64,000 nucleotides of DNA from VXYL01 sp964348085 (GCA_964348085.1 CAYGBI010000004.1:22036-86035), one strand, 5' to 3'; shown: positions 44,928-53,797, counted from the first letter of the stretch. Notes: generated by a model not told the origin, from the letters alone. Program-made: numbers and translations.

Positions 44928-45977
44928 CTACGGCGCTTGCGGGCGATCTTCCCATTTCTCGGCGGGCGCGAAGGCATTGATGCCGACCTCGGCTCGCCAG
45001 TCGTCCGAGGCGTCCGCCATCCGCTGGTCGAGCCGAATGCCGATGGCGTCGGCGACTCGTGTGATACCGTTGAAGCCTGCGGCCACGAGGATTGCGTCGC
45101 TCACTTCTTCCGCACTCATGAGTTCGAGGCCCCGATCACGCAATGCGGCCACATCCTGCCATTGCCAGCGAGCCACCGCTTCCGCCAATGCGACCAAGAA
45201 GGCGCCGTGCGGCACCCGGCCGTCGCCGTCGGACTTGCCCGTGACGATGCCCAAGTCCGCCGCTTGTCCTGACTTCGTGCTGCTCTCCCGGAGCGCAACT
45301 GTGTGGGCCGTTGTTCAGTAGAAGCACTGGTTCACCGCCGAGACGCGGGACGCGACGAGTTCCACCTGTCGGCGGCCGATAGCGAACTTGGCGTTCGGCC
45401 GCATGTAGTAGGACGGGCCGAATGTGGCGAAGAAGTGCGCTCGGGCGCTCGGCACTAGGCCCAACGAGCGCAGAATGTTGGCTTGGCCTTCCTTGGCGAT
45501 GGGCAGCCATGCGCCCGCGTCCACCACATCATCGGAAGACTCGAACGTGGGCGCGCCGGCCTCCGCCGTCGGCAAGGAGGGAGGCGCCAGGCCCAGCCCT
45601 TGCGCGAACGTGTCGACGATCACCGAACTCGCCACCACGCTTACCAACTCAACGTAGGCTTCGCGCTGCAGTCCCATGTCGATCAGGTCGTTGTACCAGC
45701 GGCGGGTGAGGCGGCCGGAGTCGTTGCGGATGCCGTGGATCGCTTCGACGGCGACTGGCGGCAGCGTGCTGGCGTTGTCGTCGTGCTCGTCGGCGACCGC
45801 TTTGGCCGTGCCTAGGGCGCTGTGGCCGGGGGCGGCTCGCGTCTCTTGGACGATGGCCAGCCGGTCGGCGCCGTCCCACCACGCGCCGGGCCGGGCGAAT
45901 GCGGCCACCGCTTCACGATGCGCTTCGGCGACGCCCTCGCTTACCGGCAACGCGGCGTCTTGGTAGTCCGCGTTCAT
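44928..45977 (-). CDS. AhpD / carboxymuconolactone decarboxylase-family selenoprotein
   Basis: A 349-residue alkylhydroperoxidase-like protein whose frame is interrupted once by an in-frame TGA (codon 221, bases 45317-45315). Read through as selenocysteine, the active site becomes E206, C218, U221, H225 (RQVELVASRVSAVNQCFYU then TTAH), exactly the spacing of AhpD E118, C130, C133, H137. Family-like sequence continues after the TGA ('GAFLVALAEAVARWQW' to 'GFNGITRVADAIGIRLD'). The N-terminal half looks like a second, non-catalytic CMD-type domain. A SECIS-like hairpin follows the TGA. It should reduce peroxides or disulfides. Its ATG overlaps the GST stop (ATGA). Annotation pipelines will split it in two. 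Confidence 0.85.
45279..45299 (-). promoter_or_regulatory. Bacterial SECIS-like hairpin for Sec insertion
   Basis: Starting 18 bases after the in-frame TGA, the message folds as GUUGC, one G-A mismatch, CUC, loop CGG, GAG, GCAGC. This gives five plus three base pairs and puts the apical loop 24 bases from the UGA, with a G as its second base. These values lie within the published description of bacterial SECIS elements (loop 16-37 bases from UGA, G among the first two loop bases). Confidence 0.75.
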
Positions 45978-46741
45978 TTCGATGCGGCCTGCGCGGCGGC
46001 TTCTCTAGCGTCGCGTACCTTGTCGTTGGTTTGGTTGAACAACAGCTCGCGGCGGGCTCTCTCTTCCTCTTCCGTCAGCTTGCGGTTGCCTAAGTCGCTG
46101 CCGACCCGGCGGCCGGTGTCCACCGCTGGGCGCGAGCCCACTTGGTACACCCAGCGCCTCAGGTTGGGGAACTTGTCCCAAGCGTCTTCGTCCGCCACGC
46201 GGCGGATCAAAAATGCCCACGGCCAAGTGATGATGTCGGCGATCGTGTATTCCGCGCCGGCCAAGTACTCGTTTACGGAGAGTTGCGCGTCCATCACGCC
46301 GGAGAGTCGATCGACTTCGCCGACAAAGCGCTTGGTGCCGTATTCGAGCTGCTTCGGATCGTCGGTTAGGTTCTTGCCGTAGTTCTTGAAGTGATTGGCG
46401 TTGCCCATCATGGGCCCCAAGTTGGCCATCTGCCAATGCAGCCACTGCAGCGCGCGATAGCGTTCTGGTACCGGCTTGGGCAGGAACTTGCCGGTTTTCT
46501 CCGCGAGGTACTCGAGGATCGCGCCGCTCTCGAAGATGGCCAGCGGCTCCCCACCGCCCACGGGTTCGTGATCGACGATGGCCGGCATGCGGTTGTTCGG
46601 CGAAATGCGCAAGAACTCCGGCTTGAACTGATCGCCGCCGCCGATATCGACCGGGACGATGTTGTAGTCCAAACCGCACTCTTCCAGCATGATGGTGAGT
46701 TTCCAGCCGTTCGGGGTGGGCCAGTAGTGGGCATCGATCAT
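45974..46741 (-). CDS. Glutathione S-transferase, Nu-class-like
   Basis: A 255-residue GST resembling E. coli YghU/YfcG. The thioredoxin-like domain has the Nu-class 'PTPNGWKLTIMLEECGLDY' with the Thr/Asn pair, 'PNNRMPAIVD' and 'AIFESGAILEYLAEKTG'; the C-terminal helical domain follows. Nu-class enzymes act as disulfide-bond or peroxide reductases with glutathione. AAGGAGC precedes the ATG at 46739-46741. It overlaps the selenoprotein start by four bases, forming a two-gene redox unit. Confidence 0.88.
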   Translation of the reverse strand: MIDAHYWPTPNGWKLTIMLEECGLDYNIVPVDIGGGDQFKPEFLRISPNNRMPAIVDHEPVGGGEPLAIFESGAILEYLAEKTGKFLPKPVPERYRALQWLHWQMANLGPMMGNANHFKNYGKNLTDDPKQLEYGTKRFVGEVDRLSGVMDAQLSVNEYLAGAEYTIADIITWPWAFLIRRVADEDAWDKFPNLRRWVYQVGSRPAVDTGRRVGSDLGNRKLTEEEERARRELLFNQTNDKVRDAREAAAQAASK

Positions 46742-46801
46742 CGGGCGTGCTCCTTGCAGGGTCTCTCTTAAGTGAAGCTGCCGCGGCAACGTCCGAGCGC
46801 G

Positions 46802-49800
46802 TTAGCCGAGCAACGGTTGTCGTAGCAAGTCTAGCAACTCGTCGGCGTTCAAGCGGGCGGCGGAATCCGTGCCTTCGAGCAGTTGTTGGGCGAGGCCGCG
46901 CTTCCTGCCGTGCAAGTCGACGATTCGCTCTTCGATGGTGCCCTCGGTCACCAATCGGTAGATCGTCACCGGTCGTGTTTGGCCGATGCGGTGCGCCCGG
47001 TCCGAAGCCTGATCTTCGACGGCCGGGTTCCACCAAGGATCCATGTGAATCACGTAGTCCGCGGCCGTCAGGTTCAAGCCGGTGCCGCCGGCCTTGACGG
47101 AAATAAGGAAGACGTCTCCCTGGCCGCTTTGAAAGGCGGTGATGCGCTCGGTTCGCTTTTTCGCCGGTGTTGACCCGTCGAGGTATTGGTAGCTGACGCC
47201 GGCTTCGCGCAAGTACTCCTCCACCAGCCGCAAATGCACGACGAACTGCGAGAACACCAGCACTTTGTGCCGGTTCGCCAGCAGTTCCTCGAGGGTAGCG
47301 GCGAAGGTGGCGAGCTTTGAACTCTTCGGCGCGGCGCCGTCTTCGAGCACCAATCTGGGATTGCAGCAGGCGAGTCGCAAGCGGGTCAGATGGGCGAGTA
47401 TGCGGACTCGCCGGGCGCCTTCGCCCGTATCCGGCGCAGCGCGTGCGGCTTCGAGTTCCGCTACCGCGTGTTGCCGAAGCGCTTCGTAGAGCGTCGCCTC
47501 TTCGGTGGACATGGCAACGTGCAAGGTGACCTCGGTGCGTTCGGGGAGGTCGTCGAGCACCTCGGACTTCAAGCGACGCAGTACGAAGGGCGCGATCAGG
47601 CGCCGCAACCGGCCCTGCGTCTCAAAATCGTCGTCGCGCTCGATCGGCACCGCGAAGTTGCGTCGGAACTGCTGCTGGCTGCCGAGCAAGCCCGGGTTGA
47701 TGAAGCTGAATAGGGAGTGCAGGTCCATCAAGTTGTTCTGCACCGGGGTGCCCGTGGTGACGATGCGGAAGTTCGCCCGCAACCGCCTTGAGGCGCGGGA
47801 GCGCTTGGCGAGCGGGTTCTTGATGGCCTGCGCCTCGTCGAGCACGGCGCACGCCCAGGTCACGTCGACGAGCCGTTCGATGTCGTTTTGCAGTACACCG
47901 TAGGTGGTGATGTAGAGGTCGAAAGGCGCCGGTTCGGCAAGTATGGCGGCGCGTGCTTGGGCGGCGCCGGTGTACGTCTTGGGCGTGAGCGTTGGGGCGA
48001 AGCGGCGCGCTTCGTCCACCCAGTTGGCTACCACGGAAGTGGGCGCCACGACCAGCGCCGGACCCGTCGGCGCTCGCTCCAGCAGCACGGCAAGGGCCTG
48101 CACCGTCTTGCCAAGGCCCATGTCGTCGGCGAGGCAGGCCCCCGCGCCCCAATGCGCCAACCGGGCCAGCCAGCGATACCCCGCTACTTGGTACGGACGG
48201 AGCTGCGCCTGCAACGTGCTAGGCACGACGGGGTCGAAGTCTTGTGCCGCTTGCAGCCGTGCCTTGAGGTCTCTGACGCCTTGATCCGCATCGACCTCGG
48301 CTTCTTCGAGCAAGTCGTCAAGCGCCAGAGCCTGAAGCGGGTTGAGCCGCATCGCGCCCTCGGCGCCGGCCTGAGCGAGGCTTCTGAAATCATCCAGCTT
48401 GCGGCGAAAGGACTGGGTAAGCGCCACGAACTCGCCGTCGTCGAGCTGCAGGAAGCGCGAGTCGGGATTGGCTTCGAGGAGGGCGAACAGGCGCTTCAAG
48501 TCCATCACGCGCTGCTCGTCGACGGCGAGCTTGCCGGATGCCTCCAGCCACTGCTCGCCGGACTTCACCGTTAGCGAGAGCGAAGGCGTGGTGGCGTGCG
48601 CCACGATGCGGAACGGTTGGCCCTTGGGCCACTTGCAGCGGGCGCCGGCATGGTCGAGGCTGGCTAGAAGTTCGAGGCATTGCGCCGGGTCCGGTAGGTT
48701 CAAGGGTTGCCGTTCGGTGGGTCGCGACCCTAGCTCCGGGCACTGTCGAGTCAGCCGAGTGACGGCTTCCTTCTCGGCGACGAGGTCACGCCGGGTTCGC
48801 ACGCTCTGCCCGTCGAGGCTGGCGAACACCACCGCGCCGCCGGTGCCGGGTTCGAAGCATCGGTCGGAGTCGGGAATCGGTTCGACCACCAGCGCGACGG
48901 CGAGGCCGGCGTCCAACGGTTCGAGGCGCACCCAAGGCTCCGGGTCGGCGGCCACGGGCGTGGCGTCGCCGGCCTCGTCGTCGGTGTCGCTCTGCACGCG
49001 GACGGCGGAAGCCAGCGACGATACCGCCGTCAGCAGCCGTCGCTTCGCGCCTGCGGGGAGCGTCAGGCCGCCTTCGGGAATCACCGTGAACAGTTGCTTG
49101 TGTTCCGGTGTGAAGTGCGCCACTTCGTACCGCCGATCGGTTACCGCTGTGAAGCCGTAGTCGTCGTCGAACTCGCCGCTATGCGGCTCGATACGTACCG
49201 ACACGCCGCCTTTCTCCATCTCGTCGATGGACAGTTCCGGCACCCGCCGGACGACTTCCACCGGTTCGCCGCTGTGGTCGATCACATGTGGGTGTCCTGC
49301 CAGCGCGTACAGGCTCTTCAAGCCGGCGTAGATCTCGTGGCCGCCGTCCCAAGAGCGGTGCGACGACAACGCGGCGATCGCGTCTAGGTCTTGCGGCAGC
49401 AGGTAGTCCAGCTTCGCCGCCTCTTGGGCGAGGCGCCTCAATGTGATTTTGCGCCCCTTGGACCAAGCGCCGTTCTTGGTTTGGCGTTGCTCCTTCGCCG
49501 CTATGCGGATGAAGTCGTCCTCATGCCGGAGTTCCCAGGCGAGCCGCCGCTTCGCCGGCGTTGCGGCCTTGCGGGTGCGTTTCGATTTGTTGGCGGTGGC
49601 GTAGGCGAGCTGCTCCAGCGTCTTCAGGGAGTATTCCCAATCCGGTACTGGCACGGCCAAGTCGACGAGGGTGACCGTGCCGAGCTTGGCGTGGGCGCCG
49701 GAATCCGCCGGCACCGACACGTCTTGGTGGCCGCCAAGGGAGTTGGGGTCGCCGTTGGTCGAGGCCTGATCGCCGTGCCAAGCGGCGTAGAGACGCAGCA

Positions 49801-51073
49801 CTTCGTCGCACTCCGCGACCACCCAAGCGTAGCCGTTGGCGTGCGCCTTATGCCGATAGCGGAGCAGCAGTTCGTGCCGGACTTCCGGGTTGGGGTGGAA
49901 GTCGTTCAGCCAGCAACTCGTTAGGCCATCGAACAATGTGTTCAGGTCGGGGTACTCGGGCGTGCGCCCGAAAACGCCAGCCTTCGCTTTCACTCGCGCC
50001 GCGTTGGCGACGAGGTTCAGCGCATCGACCAAGTGGTCTGGCGCTACACGCCCGGCCACGCGCTGAAGCTGATTCAATTGGTGCATGGATTCGGGCGATT
50101 CGATGCGCACCAACGCCAGCAGAGCGAGCGTGAACGCATGGACGGTGGGGAACACGTTGCGCTTGCGGCTGTCGGCCTTCTCCTCGGCGATGGTCTGATT
50201 GATGAACTGCCAAGCATGCGTGTCGTTGCCGCGCAGTAGCGCGACCAGCGCGTGCGTCGCCGACCGCCCGACACGCGCCGGCTTGGCGTCGCCAACACTC
50301 GGCGGCAGGTTCTCGAACACCGCCAAAGCGGCGTCGAAGCGGCCTTGCAGCACGCGGATGAAGGCGATGTCGGCAAGGTGGTTGGCGGGTGTCGGGCTCA
50401 GTTCTTGGCAGATTCGGACCACCGGTTCGGATGGGGCGGCGGCGTCGATGATGTGGCCGAGGCAACCGGCCAATGCGTGGGGTAGATGGCGTTCGGGCAA
50501 GGCCCGCAGCAGGTCTTCGGCGGCGGGGTCGGCCAGCATGCTCCAACCCACGTTTTCGCTGCCGTTGTCTTCGACGAACTCGTCGAGGGCTTTGTAGTTG
50601 CCGGCAACGATGTGACAGCGGAACAGCATCCTGTCTTCCGCCGTGTCGTACCACATATGCCTGTGAATTTGCTCGCAGGCTCGCAGCAGCGCTGCCAAAT
50701 TGCCCTCCCGGTGGGCGATGCGGGTCAGCGGCAATACCCAACTCGGCCTCGCCCAGACGCCCTCTCCGGGTCGGCGCTTGACGACGTCGGCGTCGAGCAG
50801 CTCTTGGTTGGCCTTCTTGGTCTGTGTGGTCGTCATCCGACGGCCGAGCACTGCCGTGCTCGCCTTGCCGACTATCTCGTGCAGCCGGGTGAACGCCAAC
50901 ACCATGGGCGCCGCCACGCCGTAGGCTTGGGCAACGAGTCGGGCGGCGGGAGAGAGGGTCTCGTAAGTGTGCCGGATGGCGCTCGGCAGGGCGTTGGGAG
51001 CGTCCTGACAAGCGTCTCCGGTCGACGCCTCGTCTACGGGTTCGTTCGTGCCTTTCGGCTGAGTTTCCGGCAT
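46802..51073 (-). CDS. Large SNF2-family helicase
   Basis: About 1423 residues. The C-terminal 450 form a complete SWI2/SNF2 ATPase: 'LRPYQVAGYRWLARLAHWGAGACLADDMGLGKT' (motif I), 'DEAQAIKN' (motif II), 'VTTGTPVQNNL' (III), 'LVFSQFVVHLRLVEEYL', 'ISVKAGGTGLNLTAADYVIHMDPWWNPAVEDQASDRAHRIGQ' (V-VI). The N-terminal 900 residues are not a recognised domain; the first 150 look like a winged helix ('KKANQELLDADVVKRRPGEG') and the next few hundred like TPR-type helical repeats. Such proteins remodel protein-DNA complexes. ATG at 51073 is preferred over a TTG at 51130. No defence-island partner adjoins. Confidence 0.88.
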   Translation of the reverse strand: MPETQPKGTNEPVDEASTGDACQDAPNALPSAIRHTYETLSPAARLVAQAYGVAAPMVLAFTRLHEIVGKASTAVLGRRMTTTQTKKANQELLDADVVKRRPGEGVWARPSWVLPLTRIAHREGNLAALLRACEQIHRHMWYDTAEDRMLFRCHIVAGNYKALDEFVEDNGSENVGWSMLADPAAEDLLRALPERHLPHALAGCLGHIIDAAAPSEPVVRICQELSPTPANHLADIAFIRVLQGRFDAALAVFENLPPSVGDAKPARVGRSATHALVALLRGNDTHAWQFINQTIAEEKADSRKRNVFPTVHAFTLALLALVRIESPESMHQLNQLQRVAGRVAPDHLVDALNLVANAARVKAKAGVFGRTPEYPDLNTLFDGLTSCWLNDFHPNPEVRHELLLRYRHKAHANGYAWVVAECDEVLRLYAAWHGDQASTNGDPNSLGGHQDVSVPADSGAHAKLGTVTLVDLAVPVPDWEYSLKTLEQLAYATANKSKRTRKAATPAKRRLAWELRHEDDFIRIAAKEQRQTKNGAWSKGRKITLRRLAQEAAKLDYLLPQDLDAIAALSSHRSWDGGHEIYAGLKSLYALAGHPHVIDHSGEPVEVVRRVPELSIDEMEKGGVSVRIEPHSGEFDDDYGFTAVTDRRYEVAHFTPEHKQLFTVIPEGGLTLPAGAKRRLLTAVSSLASAVRVQSDTDDEAGDATPVAADPEPWVRLEPLDAGLAVALVVEPIPDSDRCFEPGTGGAVVFASLDGQSVRTRRDLVAEKEAVTRLTRQCPELGSRPTERQPLNLPDPAQCLELLASLDHAGARCKWPKGQPFRIVAHATTPSLSLTVKSGEQWLEASGKLAVDEQRVMDLKRLFALLEANPDSRFLQLDDGEFVALTQSFRRKLDDFRSLAQAGAEGAMRLNPLQALALDDLLEEAEVDADQGVRDLKARLQAAQDFDPVVPSTLQAQLRPYQVAGYRWLARLAHWGAGACLADDMGLGKTVQALAVLLERAPTGPALVVAPTSVVANWVDEARRFAPTLTPKTYTGAAQARAAILAEPAPFDLYITTYGVLQNDIERLVDVTWACAVLDEAQAIKNPLAKRSRASRRLRANFRIVTTGTPVQNNLMDLHSLFSFINPGLLGSQQQFRRNFAVPIERDDDFETQGRLRRLIAPFVLRRLKSEVLDDLPERTEVTLHVAMSTEEATLYEALRQHAVAELEAARAAPDTGEGARRVRILAHLTRLRLACCNPRLVLEDGAAPKSSKLATFAATLEELLANRHKVLVFSQFVVHLRLVEEYLREAGVSYQYLDGSTPAKKRTERITAFQSGQGDVFLISVKAGGTGLNLTAADYVIHMDPWWNPAVEDQASDRAHRIGQTRPVTIYRLVTEGTIEERIVDLHGRKRGLAQQLLEGTDSAARLNADELLDLLRQPLLG

Positions 51074-51266
51074 CCGCAGGCTGCTTAGTCCTTTATGTAG
51101 CGCCCGGCGTCCGGGCGGGTAGTGGCGCAATTATAGTTCTCGCGGACGCAAACCACGGCCTGAAGTTCGAAGGGACCACCGACTCACGGGCTGCGCTGGC
51201 GTTGACTGTCGCCGGTGATCGCTCCTATTCTTAGCGATTGACGACATTGCTTTGGGAATCAGCTTC

Positions 51267-53003
51267 ATGCGCCGTATGTCCTTCACTTTTGCAAGTCTCT
51301 CCGTCGCCGCTTTGGCGCTTAGCGCAGCCGCGCTCGAAGTGGGCGAGCGGGTCGACAACTTCGAGTTGCTCGACCAGCACGGCCAAGCCCACGAACTGCA
51401 TTACTTCTCCGACGCGCCGGCGGTCGTGTTGATGGCGCACGCCAACGAGTGCGCGGCGCTTGCGGGCCCGCTGTCGAAGTTCGAGGCCCTAGCCGCGGCT
51501 TACGGCGATCGCGGCGTCAAGTTCCTGCTGGTGAACTCGGAGGGCGCGATGGCGCGTCGGAGCGCCATCCAAGCCGGCCTGCCGGTGCTGATCGACGACA
51601 CGGGGATCATTGGCGAGTCGTTGGGGGTCGTTGCGGCCGGCGAGGCGTTGGTCGTCGACACGGAAGACTGGCGACTGGTGCGTCGGGGCGATGCGGATGT
51701 TGCGGCGGCGCTCGACGACGTGCTCGCCGGAAGGGAGGTCGCGCCGACGGCGGCGAAGGGCAGTGTCGCGGGCGGCTGTCCGCTGACCTTTCCTCGCGAC
51801 GACCGGCATATCACTTATGTGGACGATGTCGCGCCGCTCCTCGCCGCCAACTGCGTCGTCTGTCATCGTCAAGGCGGCATCGGCCCGTGGGCGATGACGG
51901 GGTACGACATGGTGCGCGGGTTCGCGCCCATGATCCGCGAGGTCATCCGCACCAAGCGGATGCCGCCTTGGCACGCGGATCCGTTGCATGGCCAGTTCGC
52001 CAACGACCGCTCGCTGACCGCTGACGAAGTCCGCGCCATCGTGCATTGGGCGGAAGCCGGAGCGCCCCGAGGCGAGGGCGACGATCCGCTGGCGACCCTC
52101 GACACGGAGTGGCCGGAATGGCAGCTCGGTACGCCGGACTTGGTGCTCGACATTCCGGCGTTCGATGTGCCGGCGAGCGGCGTGGTGGAGTACCAGTACC
52201 AAATGGTGCGCAATCCACTCGATCGCGACGTATGGGTGCGTGGCACGGAGATCGTGCCGGGCGACCGTGCGGCGCTGCATCACGTCATCACCACTTTTCG
52301 GATGCCGCCTAAGAGCCCCGACGAAGAAGGTGGCGGACGTGGCGACGCGCTGGGCAACTCGGTGGACGGGCGCGCATCCCGTCGTGGCGGCGGCCTAGGC
52401 GGCTATGTGCCCGGCATGGTGGCCGAGGTGTTCCCGGACGGCACGGGCACGTTGCTGCCGGCGGGGGCGGTGCTGATCTTCCAGATGCACTACACGCCTT
52501 ACGGCAAAGCGGTAACGGATCGCTCGAAGCTCGGCCTCTATTTCCACGACGAGGCGCCGCGACATCGCCTCGCCGGGGCCGTGTTCATGAACACCGATAT
52601 CCGCATCCCGCCGAACGCGAAGGCGCACCAAGATTACGCGGAGCGCACATTCGAGCGCGACATTCTGGTCTACGACCTGCTGCCTCATGCCCACTACCGG
52701 GGCAAAGCGTCGGAGTTCCGCGCCTTCTATCCGGATGGCAGTGAGGAACTCTTGCTGTCGGTACCGAACTACGATTTCAACTGGCAGACCACCTATGTGT
52801 TCGAGCAGCCGAAGGTGCTGCCGGCGGGAACGAGCGTGGTGCATACCACGTGGTGGGACAACTCGGCGGAGAATCCCGCCAACCCGGACCCGAACCGCGA
52901 GGTGCCTTGGGGACGCCAGTCTTGGGACGAGATGTTGTTCGGGGCGATCAGCTTCCGCTACTTGGACGAATCGGAGACGGTTGGCGACGGCGGCGCCGAA
53001 TAG
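51267..53003 (+). CDS. Exported redoxin / cytochrome c / copper monooxygenase-like fusion
   Basis: A 578-residue exported protein. A signal peptide ('SFTFASLSVAALALSAAA') is followed by a thioredoxin-fold redoxin domain (about 25-170) with one Cys in 'ANECAALAG'. A single c-type heme site 'CVVCH' is near residue 195, with 'MPPWHADP' downstream as a likely distal-ligand region. The C-terminal half has paired histidines 'LHHVIT' (about 337), 'QMHYTP' (about 406) and 'LPHAHYRG' (about 471), in the style of copper type II ascorbate-dependent monooxygenases. It probably does periplasmic redox chemistry; substrate unknown. The 3' end overlaps the convergent nuclease gene by 46 bases. Confidence 0.8.
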   Translation: MRRMSFTFASLSVAALALSAAALEVGERVDNFELLDQHGQAHELHYFSDAPAVVLMAHANECAALAGPLSKFEALAAAYGDRGVKFLLVNSEGAMARRSAIQAGLPVLIDDTGIIGESLGVVAAGEALVVDTEDWRLVRRGDADVAAALDDVLAGREVAPTAAKGSVAGGCPLTFPRDDRHITYVDDVAPLLAANCVVCHRQGGIGPWAMTGYDMVRGFAPMIREVIRTKRMPPWHADPLHGQFANDRSLTADEVRAIVHWAEAGAPRGEGDDPLATLDTEWPEWQLGTPDLVLDIPAFDVPASGVVEYQYQMVRNPLDRDVWVRGTEIVPGDRAALHHVITTFRMPPKSPDEEGGGRGDALGNSVDGRASRRGGGLGGYVPGMVAEVFPDGTGTLLPAGAVLIFQMHYTPYGKAVTDRSKLGLYFHDEAPRHRLAGAVFMNTDIRIPPNAKAHQDYAERTFERDILVYDLLPHAHYRGKASEFRAFYPDGSEELLLSVPNYDFNWQTTYVFEQPKVLPAGTSVVHTTWWDNSAENPANPDPNREVPWGRQSWDEMLFGAISFRYLDESETVGDGGAE

Positions 53004-53629
53004 CCGCGGCATAGCGCTTCGCACGGTACGCCGTCCTTATCGCCGTCGATGGTGGTGACCGCGCACTGTCGCAAGTGCGCGATCGCTTCCTCGCAGGAAG
53101 ACATCTCGCGACAGTAGCGCTTGGTTCCGCAACGCACTTGGGGGATGGCGCCTAGGCGCTTTGGCGTTGACGCGGTTTTGCCTCGCTTGCTCTTGCGCCA
53201 CTCCCACGGCGGGGTCGGATTCGCGTCCGACCACAAGCCGACTTCAGCGGCGCGCGCCTCGTCTTCGAGTCGCACCAGCGCCGGCGCGGGATCGTAGGCG
53301 CGCCGCACCCAAGCGAGGCCTTGTCCGACCATTTCGGCGTTCACGTCCACCCCCTCGACGAAGACATGCGCGACGATGCGTCGATACGCATCACCGCCGA
53401 CGAGTTGCAGATCAACGGTCTTGCCGTCCACCAGCGAGCGCAACAGCGAACGGGCCGCCTCGCCGTGGGGCTGGCGGTATTCGGGGGCGTCGATGTCGGC
53501 GAGCCGCACATCTACTTGGCGACCGCCGGAGACAACTACTAGGCTGTCGCCGTCCTTGACGCGAACCACCTCTTCGGCGTTGGCCGCGTGTGCCGCGAGC
53601 AAAGCCAGCAAGACGAACCGATGTGGCAT
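52958..53629 (-). CDS. Thermonuclease (SNase) family protein with excalibur domain
   Basis: A 223-residue exported nuclease. After a signal peptide ('FVLLALLAAHAANA') comes an SNase domain: 'RVKDGDSLVV' and 'VRLADIDAPE', with catalytic Asp/Arg/Glu in 'HGEAARSLLRSLVDGK' and 'YRRIVAHVFV'. The C-terminus has an excalibur calcium-binding motif ('CEEAIAHLRQC', 'IDGDKDGVPCEALC'). It cuts DNA or RNA in the periplasm or outside. Start at ATG 53629; its 3' end runs 46 bases into the convergent redoxin-cytochrome gene. Confidence 0.88.
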   Translation of the reverse strand: MPHRFVLLALLAAHAANAEEVVRVKDGDSLVVVSGGRQVDVRLADIDAPEYRQPHGEAARSLLRSLVDGKTVDLQLVGGDAYRRIVAHVFVEGVDVNAEMVGQGLAWVRRAYDPAPALVRLEDEARAAEVGLWSDANPTPPWEWRKSKRGKTASTPKRLGAIPQVRCGTKRYCREMSSCEEAIAHLRQCAVTTIDGDKDGVPCEALCRGYSAPPSPTVSDSSK

Positions 53630-53637
53630 CCGGTGCC

Positions 53638-53679
53638 TTTTCCACAGGTTTTGGGCAATTATCCAACTGCTTATCCACA
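53638..53679. promoter_or_regulatory. Cluster of three DnaA-box-like sites upstream of the heme operon
   Basis: TTATCCACA at 53671-53679 is a perfect DnaA box (TTATNCACA). TTTTCCACA at 53638-53646 differs at one base and TTATCCAAC at 53659-53667 matches its first seven bases. All three point the same way within 42 bases, in the gap between the nuclease and hemA. Confidence 0.5.
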
Positions 53680-53726
53680 GGGGCAAGGTGGGTTCGAAGG
53701 CAAGTCCCGTCGCCGAGAGGACGTTG

Positions 53727-53764
53727 CTGACAGGACTCGCCGGGCACCGTCACAATTCCGTGAC
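53727..53764 (+). promoter_or_regulatory. Candidate promoter and operator of the heme operon
   Basis: CTGACA (53727-53732) and CACAAT (53751-53756), 18 bases apart, resemble sigma-70 hexamers and would start transcription about 35 bases before hemA. The -10 is overlapped by an inverted repeat GTCAC-N6-GTGAC (53749-53764), a plausible regulator site. Confidence 0.4.
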
Positions 53765-53797
53765 ATACGCGCCTCGCGAGGGGTGTATGTTCACGCC

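Noticed and set aside
45315..45317. TGA taken as the true end of a 220-residue protein, with 44928-45254 as a separate gene
   Set aside because: The TGA falls exactly at the second redox Cys of the AhpD motif, the frame continues with family-like sequence, and a SECIS-like hairpin follows; the downstream part has no start codon of its own near the conserved region.
53638..53797. Replication origin
   Set aside because: Only three DnaA-box-like sites, no long AT-rich unwinding region, and no dnaA, dnaN, gidA or parAB nearby.
53588..53797. N-terminal extension of HemA to an upstream start
   Set aside because: The added residues do not resemble HemA and would read through the promoter and DnaA-box region; the ATG at 53798 gives a normal N-terminus.
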